From assembly GCF_003284975.1 (NCBI RefSeq), contig NZ_QMEU01000016.1:1-64000 (forward strand): a stretch of DNA of 64,000 bases, read 5' to 3'. Below are positions 9,860 to 18,463 of this stretch, piece after piece (within the stretch, counting starts at the first letter, position 1; the number at the start of each line of letters is the position of its first letter). Origin of the DNA: Mycobacterium colombiense (GTDB lineage: Bacteria; Actinomycetota; Actinomycetes; Mycobacteriales; Mycobacteriaceae). The notes under the pieces were generated by a model. The model saw only the letters and a list, made by a program, of their open reading frames with translations, made no database searches and had not been told where the DNA came from. Made by a program: the position numbers and the translations under genes.

Positions 9860-10873
9860 ATGCGGGCATACCGATTCGATCACCACGGCGGGCTGGACGG
9901 TCTGCAGTTGCACGACGAGCCCGTCCCCGCACCCCAACGCGGAGAACTGCTGCTGCGGATTAAAGCGGTCTCGCTGAACTACCGCGACATCGCGATCCCG
10001 CTGGGCCGCTACGTGCGTAAGGCCAAAACCGGTTTGGTGCCGTGCAGCGACGCCGTTGCCGAGGTCGTCGAGGTCGGTGAAGGCGTCGCCGACTACCGCC
10101 CCGGCGACAGGGTGGTAGGGACATTTCAACCCCGGTGGTTCGGTGGACCGCTGCCGGCGACCGCAGAGTCCGACAGTTACGGCAGCGGCCAGGACGGATG
10201 GCTCACCGAATACAAGGTCGTCTCCCAGGAATCGGTCGTCGCCGTGCCATCCAGCCTGTCGGACGAACACGCCGCCACGCTGCCCTGCGCCGGTGTGACC
10301 GCCTGGAACGCGCTGGGCGGTCCCGCGCCGATTCGCGCTGGCCAAACCGTATTGACTCTCGGTTCCGGCGGGGTATCGGTCTTCGCCGTGCAACTGGCGA
10401 AACTTGCTGGGGCTCATGTCATCGCGACGACTTCCAGCACAGACAAGGCGCGGGCGCTGCAGTCGTTGGGAGCTGACACGGTGATCAACTACCGCACCGA
10501 CCCTCAATGGGACCAACAGGTACGCGAACTCACCGAAGGCCGCGGCGTCGACCGCGTCATCGAAGTCGGCGGGCCGGCCACCATCGAGCAATCGTTGCGG
10601 GCGGTCGCCGTCGGCGGGGAAGTGACCCTGATCGGCTTCCTGAGCGAGGGCAATCCCGGGATCGACTACTTCTTGCTCAAGGGCAGTGACGCAGTAACGC
10701 GGTCCATTACGGTCGGCGACCGCACTCAGCTGCACAGTCTCGTGCGGGCCGTCACCGCAACCGGGCTCACACCCGTCATCGACGAAATCTTCGAATTCTC
10801 TGACGCACGAGCGGCATTCGAGCGACTGCGTGACGGAAAGCATCTCGGCAAGCTCGTCATCAGGGTCAACTGA
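9860..10873 (+). CDS. Medium-chain (zinc-type) alcohol dehydrogenase / quinone oxidoreductase
   Basis: A 337-residue MDR-superfamily oxidoreductase. The GroES-like N-terminal domain contains VSLNYRDIAIPLGRY, and the Rossmann motif is LGSGGVSVFAVQLAKLAGA (about residues 172-190), suited to NAD(P)H. The GHE zinc motif of classical alcohol dehydrogenases is not visible, so it may be a zinc-free NADPH:quinone-reductase-like member. The substrate is unknown. ATG 9860 is preferred to the ORF start at 9779 because AAAGGA lies about 10 bases upstream. The gene follows the cyclase protein by 198 bases and is closed by the second hairpin copy. Confidence 0.87.
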   Translation: MRAYRFDHHGGLDGLQLHDEPVPAPQRGELLLRIKAVSLNYRDIAIPLGRYVRKAKTGLVPCSDAVAEVVEVGEGVADYRPGDRVVGTFQPRWFGGPLPATAESDSYGSGQDGWLTEYKVVSQESVVAVPSSLSDEHAATLPCAGVTAWNALGGPAPIRAGQTVLTLGSGGVSVFAVQLAKLAGAHVIATTSSTDKARALQSLGADTVINYRTDPQWDQQVRELTEGRGVDRVIEVGGPATIEQSLRAVAVGGEVTLIGFLSEGNPGIDYFLLKGSDAVTRSITVGDRTQLHSLVRAVTATGLTPVIDEIFEFSDARAAFERLRDGKHLGKLVIRVN

Positions 10874-10883
10874 GCCGACGCGG

Positions 10884-10922
10884 CGAAACCACCCGCGTGG
10901 AGATTGCCGCGCGGGTGGTTTC
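10884..10922 (+). terminator. Second copy of the glnA1-type terminator hairpin
   Basis: Arms at 10883-10900 and 10907-10924 pair around the loop AGATTG (10901-10906), with one G-U pair, followed by ATTTT. It lies 10 bases after the oxidoreductase stop and 20 bases before the convergent lipoprotein gene ends. It differs from the 6330-6368 copy at a single base over 39. Confidence 0.8.
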
Positions 10923-10942
10923 GCATTTTGCCGCCTCGGCTG

Positions 10943-11416
10943 TTATCCGCGGCGCGCGCAGTCCTGCTCGGCGGGCGCCGACGGCCACGCGCAGGCGTCG
11001 ATGTCCGTCGTGCCGCCGAAACCCCCTGCGGTGAAGACCCCGAATGTGTTGCCGTTCCTGGCGGTATACGTCGTGCGGCCACCGCTCGAACTGTCGACGA
11101 TCAGCGTCCAGTGCCCGTCCAGAAGCGCGGTCTTGTAGGAACTCAGCACATCGGTGGGTGACCCGTTGACCCAGAAGTGCAGACGGATGCCGCCGTCATG
11201 AATGGGATCGGGGCCGTCGATCCTGTTGGTGGTCGCCGGTGTGGGGACCAGCCCCCGCAAGTACGCGTCGGCCGCGCTCGCGGGCGAGACGAGGGACGTG
11301 ACCGTCGTGGCGTGGGGCCCGGACGTGAGCGTCGAAAGGCCCACATACGGGGAACCACCGCACGCTGCCGTCACCACGGCGACGGCCGCGGCCGCAACGC
11401 AGACAGTTTGGCGCAT
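10943..11416 (-). CDS. Putative lipoprotein of unknown function
   Basis: A 157-residue protein with a lipoprotein signal: MRQTVCVAAAAVAVVTAACG, with lipobox TAAC around Cys19. The mature part has no family I recognise. It has a Cys pair near the C-terminus (DACAWPS, EQDCA) that may form a disulfide. ATG at 11416 is preferred to the upstream ATG at 11452 because it places a short n-region before the hydrophobic stretch. It is transcribed towards the oxidoreductase and is separated from the LLM gene by 108 bases. Confidence 0.7.
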   Translation of the reverse strand: MRQTVCVAAAAVAVVTAACGGSPYVGLSTLTSGPHATTVTSLVSPASAADAYLRGLVPTPATTNRIDGPDPIHDGGIRLHFWVNGSPTDVLSSYKTALLDGHWTLIVDSSSGGRTTYTARNGNTFGVFTAGGFGGTTDIDACAWPSAPAEQDCARRG

Positions 11417-11524
11417 CTCCGACTCCGTTCGGGGCAAGGATTCCCGAAACATAGGCGATGCCGCGCCGCACGAGCATGTCTCTGCCGCCGGTTAGGTGCC
11501 CCGCGGGGCCGAATTAGGTGTGAT

Positions 11525-12385
11525 TCAGCCGTCGAGCGCGAGGTCCTTGCGGAAGCGCTGCATGCCGTCGATCTTGTCGTCCAGGCTGGCGTCGGGCCCG
11601 GCATAGAACATCCACGGCATCGTGATGATGCCGGTGATGCCGGCGTCCTCGACCCGCCGGTAGTCCGCGGTGGTGAACGCGTCGGTTAGCGGTGTCAGGA
11701 TGGTGAAATCGTCCATGGTCAAACCGTTTTCGGCGCGCAATTCCCGCAGCCGCCCAACCGCCTCGATGGCCCGCTCGGTCTTGATCAGATCGCCGATCCA
11801 GCCGTCGTTGCGGGCGGCGCGACGCAGCGCGATATCGGACAGGCCGCCGACATACACCGGGATCGGCGGCGGGGTGGGTTGCATCTCGAGGCGGGGCGCG
11901 GAAAAGAACTCGCCGTGGAACTCCGTCCACCCGGGCGACCACAGCGCCCGCATCAGCTCGATGATCTCGTCGGTGCGCTTGCCGCGGGCCTCGAATGGCT
12001 CACCCATCAGAGCGAATTCCTCGCGGCACCAGCCCACCCCGATGCCCAGCTCCACTCGGCCGGACGCCAGAACCGCCGCGGTGCCAATGGCTTTGGCCGC
12101 CGAGAAGGGGTTCCGCATGGCGGGGATGTAGACGGTGTTGACGAACCTCAACCGCGTGGTGACCTGAGCCAGCGCACCCACCAGCACCCAGGGATCTGGC
12201 CAGTCGGTGAACGGCTGCCAGCGCCGCTGGCCGTCTTTGGTGTACGGGTACGGGGTCTCCAGGCTCTCGAGATTGACGACGTGGTCGGGTATGCCGATCC
12301 CGTCGTAGCCGAGCTCGTCGGCCGCCTTGGCCAGCTCGATGATCTCGCGGGTGTTCAGAAACGCGCTGCTGATGTAGAACTTCAC
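11525..12385 (-). CDS. LLM-class F420-dependent oxidoreductase (TIGR03619-like)
   Basis: A 286-residue luciferase-like TIM-barrel protein. The start [14 protein letters not shown], the GIPDHVV segment, and FVNTVYIPAMRNP and ELGIGVGW are typical of mycobacterial F420-dependent LLM enzymes. The substrate cannot be told. GTG at 12385 overlaps the stop of the upstream thioesterase gene by four bases, so translation is probably coupled. The open frame continues to 12751, but that part is antisense-frame overlap with the thioesterase gene. Confidence 0.86.
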   Translation of the reverse strand: MKFYISSAFLNTREIIELAKAADELGYDGIGIPDHVVNLESLETPYPYTKDGQRRWQPFTDWPDPWVLVGALAQVTTRLRFVNTVYIPAMRNPFSAAKAIGTAAVLASGRVELGIGVGWCREEFALMGEPFEARGKRTDEIIELMRALWSPGWTEFHGEFFSAPRLEMQPTPPPIPVYVGGLSDIALRRAARNDGWIGDLIKTERAIEAVGRLRELRAENGLTMDDFTILTPLTDAFTTADYRRVEDAGITGIITMPWMFYAGPDASLDDKIDGMQRFRKDLALDG

Positions 12386-13026
12386 TGCAGCTCCTGCGCC
12401 CAGGCCGGCTCGATGAAGACGCCGTCGGCCTCGACGGTGACACCGGCGGCATCCGAAATGGTGCCGCGCGCAAAGACTTTGCGGCCCTCTTTGCCGTCGA
12501 CCCAGGCGTCGCAGCGCAGCGGACCGAGCGGGGTGCCGCGCAGATATTTCACGGTGATGGTTCCGGTGAACCGCGCCTTGGACAGCCCCTCGCTGGCCGC
12601 CTCGCCGAGCATGTGGTCGAGCACCAGGGCGCTGACGCCGCCGTGCACCAGTTTGGGCGGACCCTCGTAGGCCGAGCCGAGGGTGAATTCGCTCCAGCAG
12701 CGTCCCTCGCCCTCGTGGTGCACGACGATCGGCGGGGCGATGGGATTGCACACGCCGATCGCGGCGTTGCCCAACGGCAACGGGCGACCGTTGACGCGGT
12801 AGCTCACCCCCATCGGCCGAGTGCGTTGCCGCAGCGCCGCGGTGACGGCCTCGATCGTGCGCCGGGCCTCGGCGACGACGTCGTCGTCGGCCTCGGTGCG
12901 GATGGTGGCGTCGACGAGTTCGCGGACCGCATCGGCCAGCGGAGCGTACAGCGCGGTCACGCGATCGGCCTCCGCCGCGCTGAGCACCTCGAATATGGCG
13001 TCCAACGCGCCGGACTCCTGACTCAA
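12382..13026 (-). CDS. PaaI-type hotdog-fold acyl-CoA thioesterase
   Basis: A 214-residue protein. The C-terminal 120 residues form a 4HBT/PaaI hotdog domain ([19 protein letters not shown], then [11 protein letters not shown] and [17 protein letters not shown]). The first 80 residues are a helical extension. It probably hydrolyses an acyl-CoA. A TTG start at 13026 overlaps the glnE stop (TTGA) and its own stop overlaps the LLM start, so glnE, the thioesterase and the LLM gene form one tightly coupled operon. The first clear ATG would remove the helical part. Confidence 0.8.
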   Translation of the reverse strand: MSQESGALDAIFEVLSAAEADRVTALYAPLADAVRELVDATIRTEADDDVVAEARRTIEAVTAALRQRTRPMGVSYRVNGRPLPLGNAAIGVCNPIAPPIVVHHEGEGRCWSEFTLGSAYEGPPKLVHGGVSALVLDHMLGEAASEGLSKARFTGTITVKYLRGTPLGPLRCDAWVDGKEGRKVFARGTISDAAGVTVEADGVFIEPAWAQELQ

Positions 13027-16007
13027 CTTCCGAACACCTTGCGCACCACCGCTTTTGCCCTTCGCGTCACCCGTAGATAGTTGTCCAGGAACTCCCCGCC
13101 ATCGTCGGTGGGCCAGCCCGCGGCCACGGCCACGGCGTTGAGCTGGCGTCCCGGCCCGGGCAGCTGGTCGGTGGGCTTGCCGCGGACCAGCACCAGCGCG
13201 TTGCGGGCCCGGGTGGCGGTCAGCCAGGCCTGCCGCAACAGGTCGACCTCGTCGGCGGGCACCAGCTCGGCGGCGGCGATCGCGTCCAGGCATTGCAGGG
13301 TCGACGTGTTGTGCAGCGCGGGAATCTCGTGCGCGTGCCGCAGTTGCAGCAGCTGCACGGTCCATTCGATGTCGGCCAGTCCCCCGCGGCCCAGCTTGGT
13401 GTGCGTGTTGGGGTCCGCGCCGCGCGGCAACCGCTCGGCATCTACGCGGGCCTTGATCCGCCGGATCTCCTGCATCGCCTCAGTAGACACCCCGCCGGGC
13501 GGATAGCGCGTCTTGTCCGCCGCCAACAGGAACCGCTGGCCCAGCTCCGCGTCGCCGGCCACCGCGTGCGCGCGCAGAAGCGCCTGGATCTCCCACGGCT
13601 GCGCCCACTGCGCGTAATAGGCCGCGTAGGCACCCAGGGTGCGCACTAGCGGGCCCTGGCGCCCCTCGGGCCGCAGGTTGGCGTCGACCTCCAGCGGCGG
13701 ATCGACGCTGGGCGTGCCCAGCAGCGCCCGAACCTGCTCGGCGACCGTCGTCGCCCACCGGATCGCCGCCGACTCCTCAACACCATGGCCCGGCTCGCAG
13801 ACGAACATCACGTCCGCGTCGGACCCGTAACCCAACTCGGCGCCGCCCAGCCGGCCCATGCCGATGACCGCGATGGCCGCCGGCGCCCTGCCGCTCACCG
13901 GCAGGTTGGCCCGGATCATCGCCTCCAGTGCGGCCTGCAGCACCGCCACCCACACCGAGGTCAGCGCCGCGCAGACGTCGGTGACCTCGAGCATGCCGAG
14001 CAGGTCGGCCGACCCGATGCGGGCCAGCTCGCGGCGCCGTAGGGTGCGCGCCCCGGCGATCGCCCGGACCGGGTCCGAATAGCGGCCGGCCGAGGCGACC
14101 AGCGCGCGGGCCACCGCGGCGGGCTCGGTGTCGAGCAGCCTGGGGCCCGACGGCCCGTCGCCGTAGTCCTGAATCACCCGGGGGGCACGCATCAGCAGGT
14201 CCGGCACGTACGCCGAGGTGCCCAGCACGTGCATGAGCCGGCGGGCCACGGCGGGCTTGTCGCGCAGCGTGGCCAGGTACCAGCTCTCCCCGGACAGCGC
14301 CTCGGACAGCCGCCGGTAGGCCAGCAATCCGCCGTCGGGGTCGGGCGTGTACGACATCCAGTTCAGCAGCCTGGGCAGCAGCACCGACTGGACCCGCCCG
14401 CGCCGGCCGCTCAGGTTGACCAGCGCCGACATGTGCTTCAGCGCGGTCTGCGGGCCCTCGTAGCCCAGCGCCGCGAGCTGGCGCTCGGCGGCTTCGGAGG
14501 TCATGCCGTGCGCGATCTCCAGCCCGGCCGGGCCGATCGATTCCAGCAGCGGCTGATAGAAGAGCTTGGCGTGCAGCTGGGAGACCCGCAGGTTCTGGTG
14601 GCGCAGCTCCTCGCGCAGCACCCCGGCCGCGTCGTGGCGTCCGTCCGGCCGGATGTGGGCGGCCCGCGCCAGCCAGCGCACCGCTTCCTCGTCGTCGGCC
14701 TCGGGCAGCAGGTGGGTGCGCTTGAGGCGCTGCAGCTGCAACCGGTGCTCGAGCAGCCGGAGGAACTCGTAGGAGGCGGTCAGATTGGCGGCGTCCTCGC
14801 GTCCGATGTAGCCGCCCTGGCCCAGCGCCGCCAGCGCGTCCACCGTCGACGCCACGTGCAGCGAGTCGTCGCCGCGGCCGTGCACCAGCTGCAGCAGCTG
14901 CACGGCGAATTCCACGTCGCGCAGCCCGCCGCTGCCCAGCTTGATCTCGCGGCCGCGGACCTCGGCGGGCACCAGCTGCTCGACCCGGCGGCGCATGGCC
15001 TGTACCTCGACCACGAAGTCCGCACGCTCGCAGGCGACCCACACCATCGGCATCAGCGCGTCCAGGTAGCGCCGCCCCAGCTCCGCGTCGCCCACGGCCG
15101 CACGGGCTTTCAGCAGCGCCTGGAACTCCCAGGTCTTGGCCCAGCGCTGGTAGTAGGCGATGTGCGACTCGACGGTGCGGACCAGTTCCCCGCTGCGCCC
15201 CTCGGGCCGCAGCCCGGCGTCGACCTGGAAGAACGCCTCGGAGGCCAGCCGCATCATCTCGCTGGCCACCCGGGTGGTGACGGTGTCGGCCTGCTCGCCG
15301 ACGAAGATGACGTCGACGTCGCTGACGTAGTTCAGTTCGCGGGCACCGCATTTGCCCATGGCGATGACCGCCAGCCGCGGCGGCGTCCGGTCGCCGCACA
15401 CGCTGTTCTCGGCCACCCGCAGCGCGGCGGCCAGCGCGGCGTCGGCCAGGTCCGAGAGGTGGGCCGCCACCACGGTGAACGGGACCACCGGTTCGTCCTC
15501 GACGGTGGCGGCCAGGTCCAGCGCGGCCAGCACCAGCAGCTGGTCGCGGTAGAGGGTGCGCAGGCGCACCATCGCCGAACCCGGCGCGGCCAGCGCCTCA
15601 TCCACGCAACCGGTGAACACCGCGCGCAGTTCGTCGCGGGTGGGCAGTTTGACGTTGCCGCGCAACAACTTCCAGGATTGCGGCTGGGCGATCAGGTGAT
15701 CGCCGAGGGCCAGCGACGCGCCGAGCACGCCGAACAGGCGGCCGCGCAGCGGGCGTTCGGCGAGCAGGGCGGCGTTGAGCTCGTCCCACCCGGCGTCAGG
15801 GTTCTCCGAGAGCCGAACCAGGGCCAGCAGCGCGGCGTCGGGGTCGGCCGCGCGCGACAGCGACCACAGCAGGTCGACGTGCGCCTGGTCGTCGTGCTCG
15901 TACCACCCCAGTTGCGCCATGCGTTCGGCCGCTTGCGGATCGACCAACCCGAGCCGGCCGACGCTGGGCAGCCGGGGGCGCTGCGTCGCGGGTTTGGTCA
16001 CGACCAC
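13023..16007 (-). CDS. glnE: Glutamine synthetase adenylyltransferase/adenylyl-removing enzyme
   Basis: GlnE adenylylates and de-adenylylates glutamine synthetase in response to nitrogen state. The 994 residues equal the length recalled for M. tuberculosis GlnE, which is essential there. Two nucleotidyltransferase domains are visible: the N-terminal adenylyl-removing half with VSDVDVIF near residue 230 and the C-terminal adenylyl-transferase half with GSDADVMF near residue 730. Each is followed by a GlnD-UR-like helical domain. The target is Tyr406 of GlnA1. It lies downstream of glnA2 in the same direction, 73 bases apart. Confidence 0.97.
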   Translation of the reverse strand: MVVTKPATQRPRLPSVGRLGLVDPQAAERMAQLGWYEHDDQAHVDLLWSLSRAADPDAALLALVRLSENPDAGWDELNAALLAERPLRGRLFGVLGASLALGDHLIAQPQSWKLLRGNVKLPTRDELRAVFTGCVDEALAAPGSAMVRLRTLYRDQLLVLAALDLAATVEDEPVVPFTVVAAHLSDLADAALAAALRVAENSVCGDRTPPRLAVIAMGKCGARELNYVSDVDVIFVGEQADTVTTRVASEMMRLASEAFFQVDAGLRPEGRSGELVRTVESHIAYYQRWAKTWEFQALLKARAAVGDAELGRRYLDALMPMVWVACERADFVVEVQAMRRRVEQLVPAEVRGREIKLGSGGLRDVEFAVQLLQLVHGRGDDSLHVASTVDALAALGQGGYIGREDAANLTASYEFLRLLEHRLQLQRLKRTHLLPEADDEEAVRWLARAAHIRPDGRHDAAGVLREELRHQNLRVSQLHAKLFYQPLLESIGPAGLEIAHGMTSEAAERQLAALGYEGPQTALKHMSALVNLSGRRGRVQSVLLPRLLNWMSYTPDPDGGLLAYRRLSEALSGESWYLATLRDKPAVARRLMHVLGTSAYVPDLLMRAPRVIQDYGDGPSGPRLLDTEPAAVARALVASAGRYSDPVRAIAGARTLRRRELARIGSADLLGMLEVTDVCAALTSVWVAVLQAALEAMIRANLPVSGRAPAAIAVIGMGRLGGAELGYGSDADVMFVCEPGHGVEESAAIRWATTVAEQVRALLGTPSVDPPLEVDANLRPEGRQGPLVRTLGAYAAYYAQWAQPWEIQALLRAHAVAGDAELGQRFLLAADKTRYPPGGVSTEAMQEIRRIKARVDAERLPRGADPNTHTKLGRGGLADIEWTVQLLQLRHAHEIPALHNTSTLQCLDAIAAAELVPADEVDLLRQAWLTATRARNALVLVRGKPTDQLPGPGRQLNAVAVAAGWPTDDGGEFLDNYLRVTRRAKAVVRKVFGS

Positions 16008-16080
16008 GACCGTAGCGCAAGCCGCCCGCCTTCAGGCACGAGCGGCGCTAGTGCACAACGGGATATGCCCGAAGCCGGAC

Positions 16081-17421
16081 CTACAAGGAGAGGTAAGTGC
16101 TCAGCTCGTACGGGGTGACGTGGCTGCGGTAGTTGGCCCACTCCGTACGCTTATTGCGCAGGAAGAAGTCAAACACGTGCTCCCCCAAGGTTTCCGCGAC
16201 CAGCTCGGAGGACTCCATGGCGCGCAGCGCGCTGTCCAGGCTCGTCGGCAGCTCGCGGTATCCCATCGCGATGCGTTCCTCGGCGGTCAGGTCCCAGACG
16301 TTGTCCTCGGCCTGCGGCCCCAACACATAGCCCTTCTCCACCCCGCGCAGCCCGGCGGCCAGCAGCACGGCGAAGGCCAGGTACGGGTTGCAGGCCGAGT
16401 CGGGGCTGCGCACCTCGACGCGCCGCGACGACGTCTTGTGCGGCGTGTACATGGGCACCCGCACCAGCGCGGACCGGTTGGCCGCGCCCCAGGACGCGGC
16501 GGTGGGCGCCTCGCCGCCGCCGACCAGTCGCTTGTAGGAGTTGACCCATTGATTGGTGACGGCGCTGATCTCCGAGGCGTGCTCGAGGATTCCGGCGATG
16601 AAGGACTTGCCCACGTCGGACAGCTGCAGCGGGTCGTCGGGGCTGTGGAACGCGTTGACGTCGCCCTCGAACAGGCTCATGTGCGTGTGCATCGCGGACC
16701 CGGGATGCTGCCCGAACGGCTTGGGCATGAAGGTCGCGCGGGCGCCGTTCTCGATCGCCACCTCCTTGATGACGTAGCGGAACGTCATCACGTTGTCGGC
16801 CATCGACAGGGCGTCGGCGAAGCGCAGGTCGATCTCCTGCTGTCCGGGCGCGCCCTCATGGTGGCTGAACTCCACCGAGATGCCCATGAATTCCAGGGCT
16901 TCGATGGCGTGACGGCGGAAGTTCGAGGCGGAGTCGTGGACCGCCTGGTCGAAGTAGCCGGCGTTGTCGACGGGAACGGGCGGCGTCCCGTCGTCGGGGC
17001 CCGGCTTGAGCAGGAAGAACTCGATCTCGGGGTGCACGTAGCAGGAGAAGCCCAGGTCGTTGGCCTTCTGCAGCTGGCGGCGCAGCACGTGGCGGGGGTC
17101 GGCCCACGACGGCGAGCCGTCCGGCATGGTGATGTCACAGAACATCCGCGCCGAGTGGTGGTGGCCGTTGGCCGAGGCCCACGGCAGCACCTGGAAGGTC
17201 GACGGGTCGGGGTTGGCCACGGTGTCGGATTCCGAGACCCGCGAGAAGCCCTCGATCGAGGAGCCGTCGAAGCCGATGCCCTCCTCGAAGGCGCCTTCGA
17301 GCTCGGCCGGGGCGATGGCGACCGACTTGAGGAAACCGAGCACGTCGGTAAACCACAGCCGAACGAAGCGGATGTCTCGTTCCTCGAGGGTGCGGAGGAC
17401 GAATTCCTTCTGTCGATCCAT
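16081..17421 (-). CDS. glnA2: Glutamine synthetase, GlnA2 type
   Basis: A 446-residue glutamine synthetase that is nearly identical in length and sequence to the recalled M. tuberculosis GlnA2 (Rv2222c). ATG at 17421 (MDRQKEF) is the conserved start; the frame also allows a start at 17439. Catalytic segments GFDGSSIEGF, EIEFFLL and NRSALVRVP are present. At the place of the GlnA1 adenylylation Tyr it has Trp (NVWDLTAEE), so it is unlikely to be modified by GlnE in the same way. It is not the main glutamine synthetase in M. tuberculosis. Confidence 0.96.
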   Translation of the reverse strand: MDRQKEFVLRTLEERDIRFVRLWFTDVLGFLKSVAIAPAELEGAFEEGIGFDGSSIEGFSRVSESDTVANPDPSTFQVLPWASANGHHHSARMFCDITMPDGSPSWADPRHVLRRQLQKANDLGFSCYVHPEIEFFLLKPGPDDGTPPVPVDNAGYFDQAVHDSASNFRRHAIEALEFMGISVEFSHHEGAPGQQEIDLRFADALSMADNVMTFRYVIKEVAIENGARATFMPKPFGQHPGSAMHTHMSLFEGDVNAFHSPDDPLQLSDVGKSFIAGILEHASEISAVTNQWVNSYKRLVGGGEAPTAASWGAANRSALVRVPMYTPHKTSSRRVEVRSPDSACNPYLAFAVLLAAGLRGVEKGYVLGPQAEDNVWDLTAEERIAMGYRELPTSLDSALRAMESSELVAETLGEHVFDFFLRNKRTEWANYRSHVTPYELSTYLSL

Positions 17422-17543
17422 AACCCGAACACTATGCAACTGCTGTTAATTCTGTGTTACCGATGCCCGCTCAGAACCATTGCCCACATTGCGGCCGCGA
17501 CGCCACGCGCCGGGGAGCCGTGCGCAAACACACGTGGTCGCCG

Positions 17544-17942
17544 CTAGGGCAGCTCGCCTTGATGGCCTGGGCAGTAGATAACCACCGATGCCGTCACGAA
17601 TTTGACCGCGGTGCGGGTAACGCGGTCGGCGACTATCCGCAGGGACGGGTTTTCCCGGTAAGCCGTGTTCACCTCCTCGTCCACGGCGGCCTGGACCGAG
17701 GAACCGTGATCGAGTTCCCCGCAGATCTCACGGGCCCGGTACACCAGGCCCGGCACGTTGTCGGTGGCCGGAATCTGTTTTTGTGCGAGCAACGCCACGA
17801 ACTGCGCGTCCTGATCCGGGTCGGCCGCCGCGCCGCCCGCGCAGATGACTGCGGTGGCAAGCAGCACCGAAGTGTTGACCAGAGTCTCGGCGGATCGGGC
17901 GATTCGGATGCGCACGGCAGAATTTTCGCTTCTTTGTGTCAC
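17544..17942 (-). CDS. Exported DUF732 family protein
   Basis: A small exported protein with a hydrophobic signal (NTSVLLATAVICAGGAAAD) and a DUF732 domain. The typical features are DAQFVALLAQKQIPATD, a mid-domain Cys (REICGEL) and a C-terminal Cys (VIYCPGH) that probably form a disulfide. DUF732 proteins are small, abundant and of unknown function in mycobacteria. The start is uncertain: GTG 17942 is chosen, but GTG 17915 would give a more compact signal peptide and the frame opens at 18044. It is divergent from the proline-rich gene. Confidence 0.72.
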   Translation of the reverse strand: MTQRSENSAVRIRIARSAETLVNTSVLLATAVICAGGAAADPDQDAQFVALLAQKQIPATDNVPGLVYRAREICGELDHGSSVQAAVDEEVNTAYRENPSLRIVADRVTRTAVKFVTASVVIYCPGHQGELP

Positions 17943-18004
17943 CTGCCGGCCGCTCTCACCTAATGGATACCGAGTGGTAACAGTGGAGGCGGCCGGCGCC
18001 TGGA

Positions 18005-18436
18005 ATGATCGACATCGTAACCGGTTGTCATCGTGAGTCACCACAGCGCTTTCGCGCGAACCCGCAGTTGAGCGGCGCGGCGCGACGGCGGCGTCGGCGC
18101 ATGACCGCTCTCGCTGCGTATGCGGCGATCGCCGCCTTGATAAGCGCGGCCCCGACGGTGGCCGGCGTCCAGGACAGCGTGCTTGCCGCGCCGATCAAGC
18201 CCGCTCCGGTAGGAGAGCTCACACCCGATCCGCCCCAGATCCCGCCACCGCCGACGGTCAAGCCGCTCGAGCCACCCGTTGTGGCGCCGCCGCCACCTCG
18301 CGCGCAACAACCGCTCTCCCCGCCGCGGCAACAAGGACCCACACCACAACAGGACGGGCCGCCGCCGGCACCACCGCCTCCGCCTGAGCCTGCACCGCCG
18401 CCTCCGCCGCGCGGCCATGTCCAGCTCTCACCCTGA
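18005..18436 (+). CDS. Proline-rich exported protein
   Basis: A 143-residue protein with an Arg-rich n-region (six Arg near residues 27-32), a hydrophobic signal (MTALAAYAAIAALISAAPTVAG) and then about 85 residues dominated by Pro with Gln and Ala. No folded domain is recognisable. It could be a wall-spanning or secreted disordered protein. Because the sequence is low-complexity, the gene call depends on the signal peptide and the uninterrupted frame. The true start could be ATG 18005 or TTG 18068. Confidence 0.5.
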   Translation: MIDIVTGCHRESPQRFRANPQLSGAARRRRRRMTALAAYAAIAALISAAPTVAGVQDSVLAAPIKPAPVGELTPDPPQIPPPPTVKPLEPPVVAPPPPRAQQPLSPPRQQGPTPQQDGPPPAPPPPPEPAPPPPPRGHVQLSP

Positions 18437-18463
18437 GCAAAACCCTGCGGGAGCCCGCGCAGA

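Noticed and set aside
13777..16118. Very long open frames on both strands across glnE (for example 540 and 629 codons).
   Set aside because: They are out-of-frame shadows of glnE, full of Arg, Ala, Gly, Pro or His repeats, with no domain pattern; glnE itself is a perfect family match.
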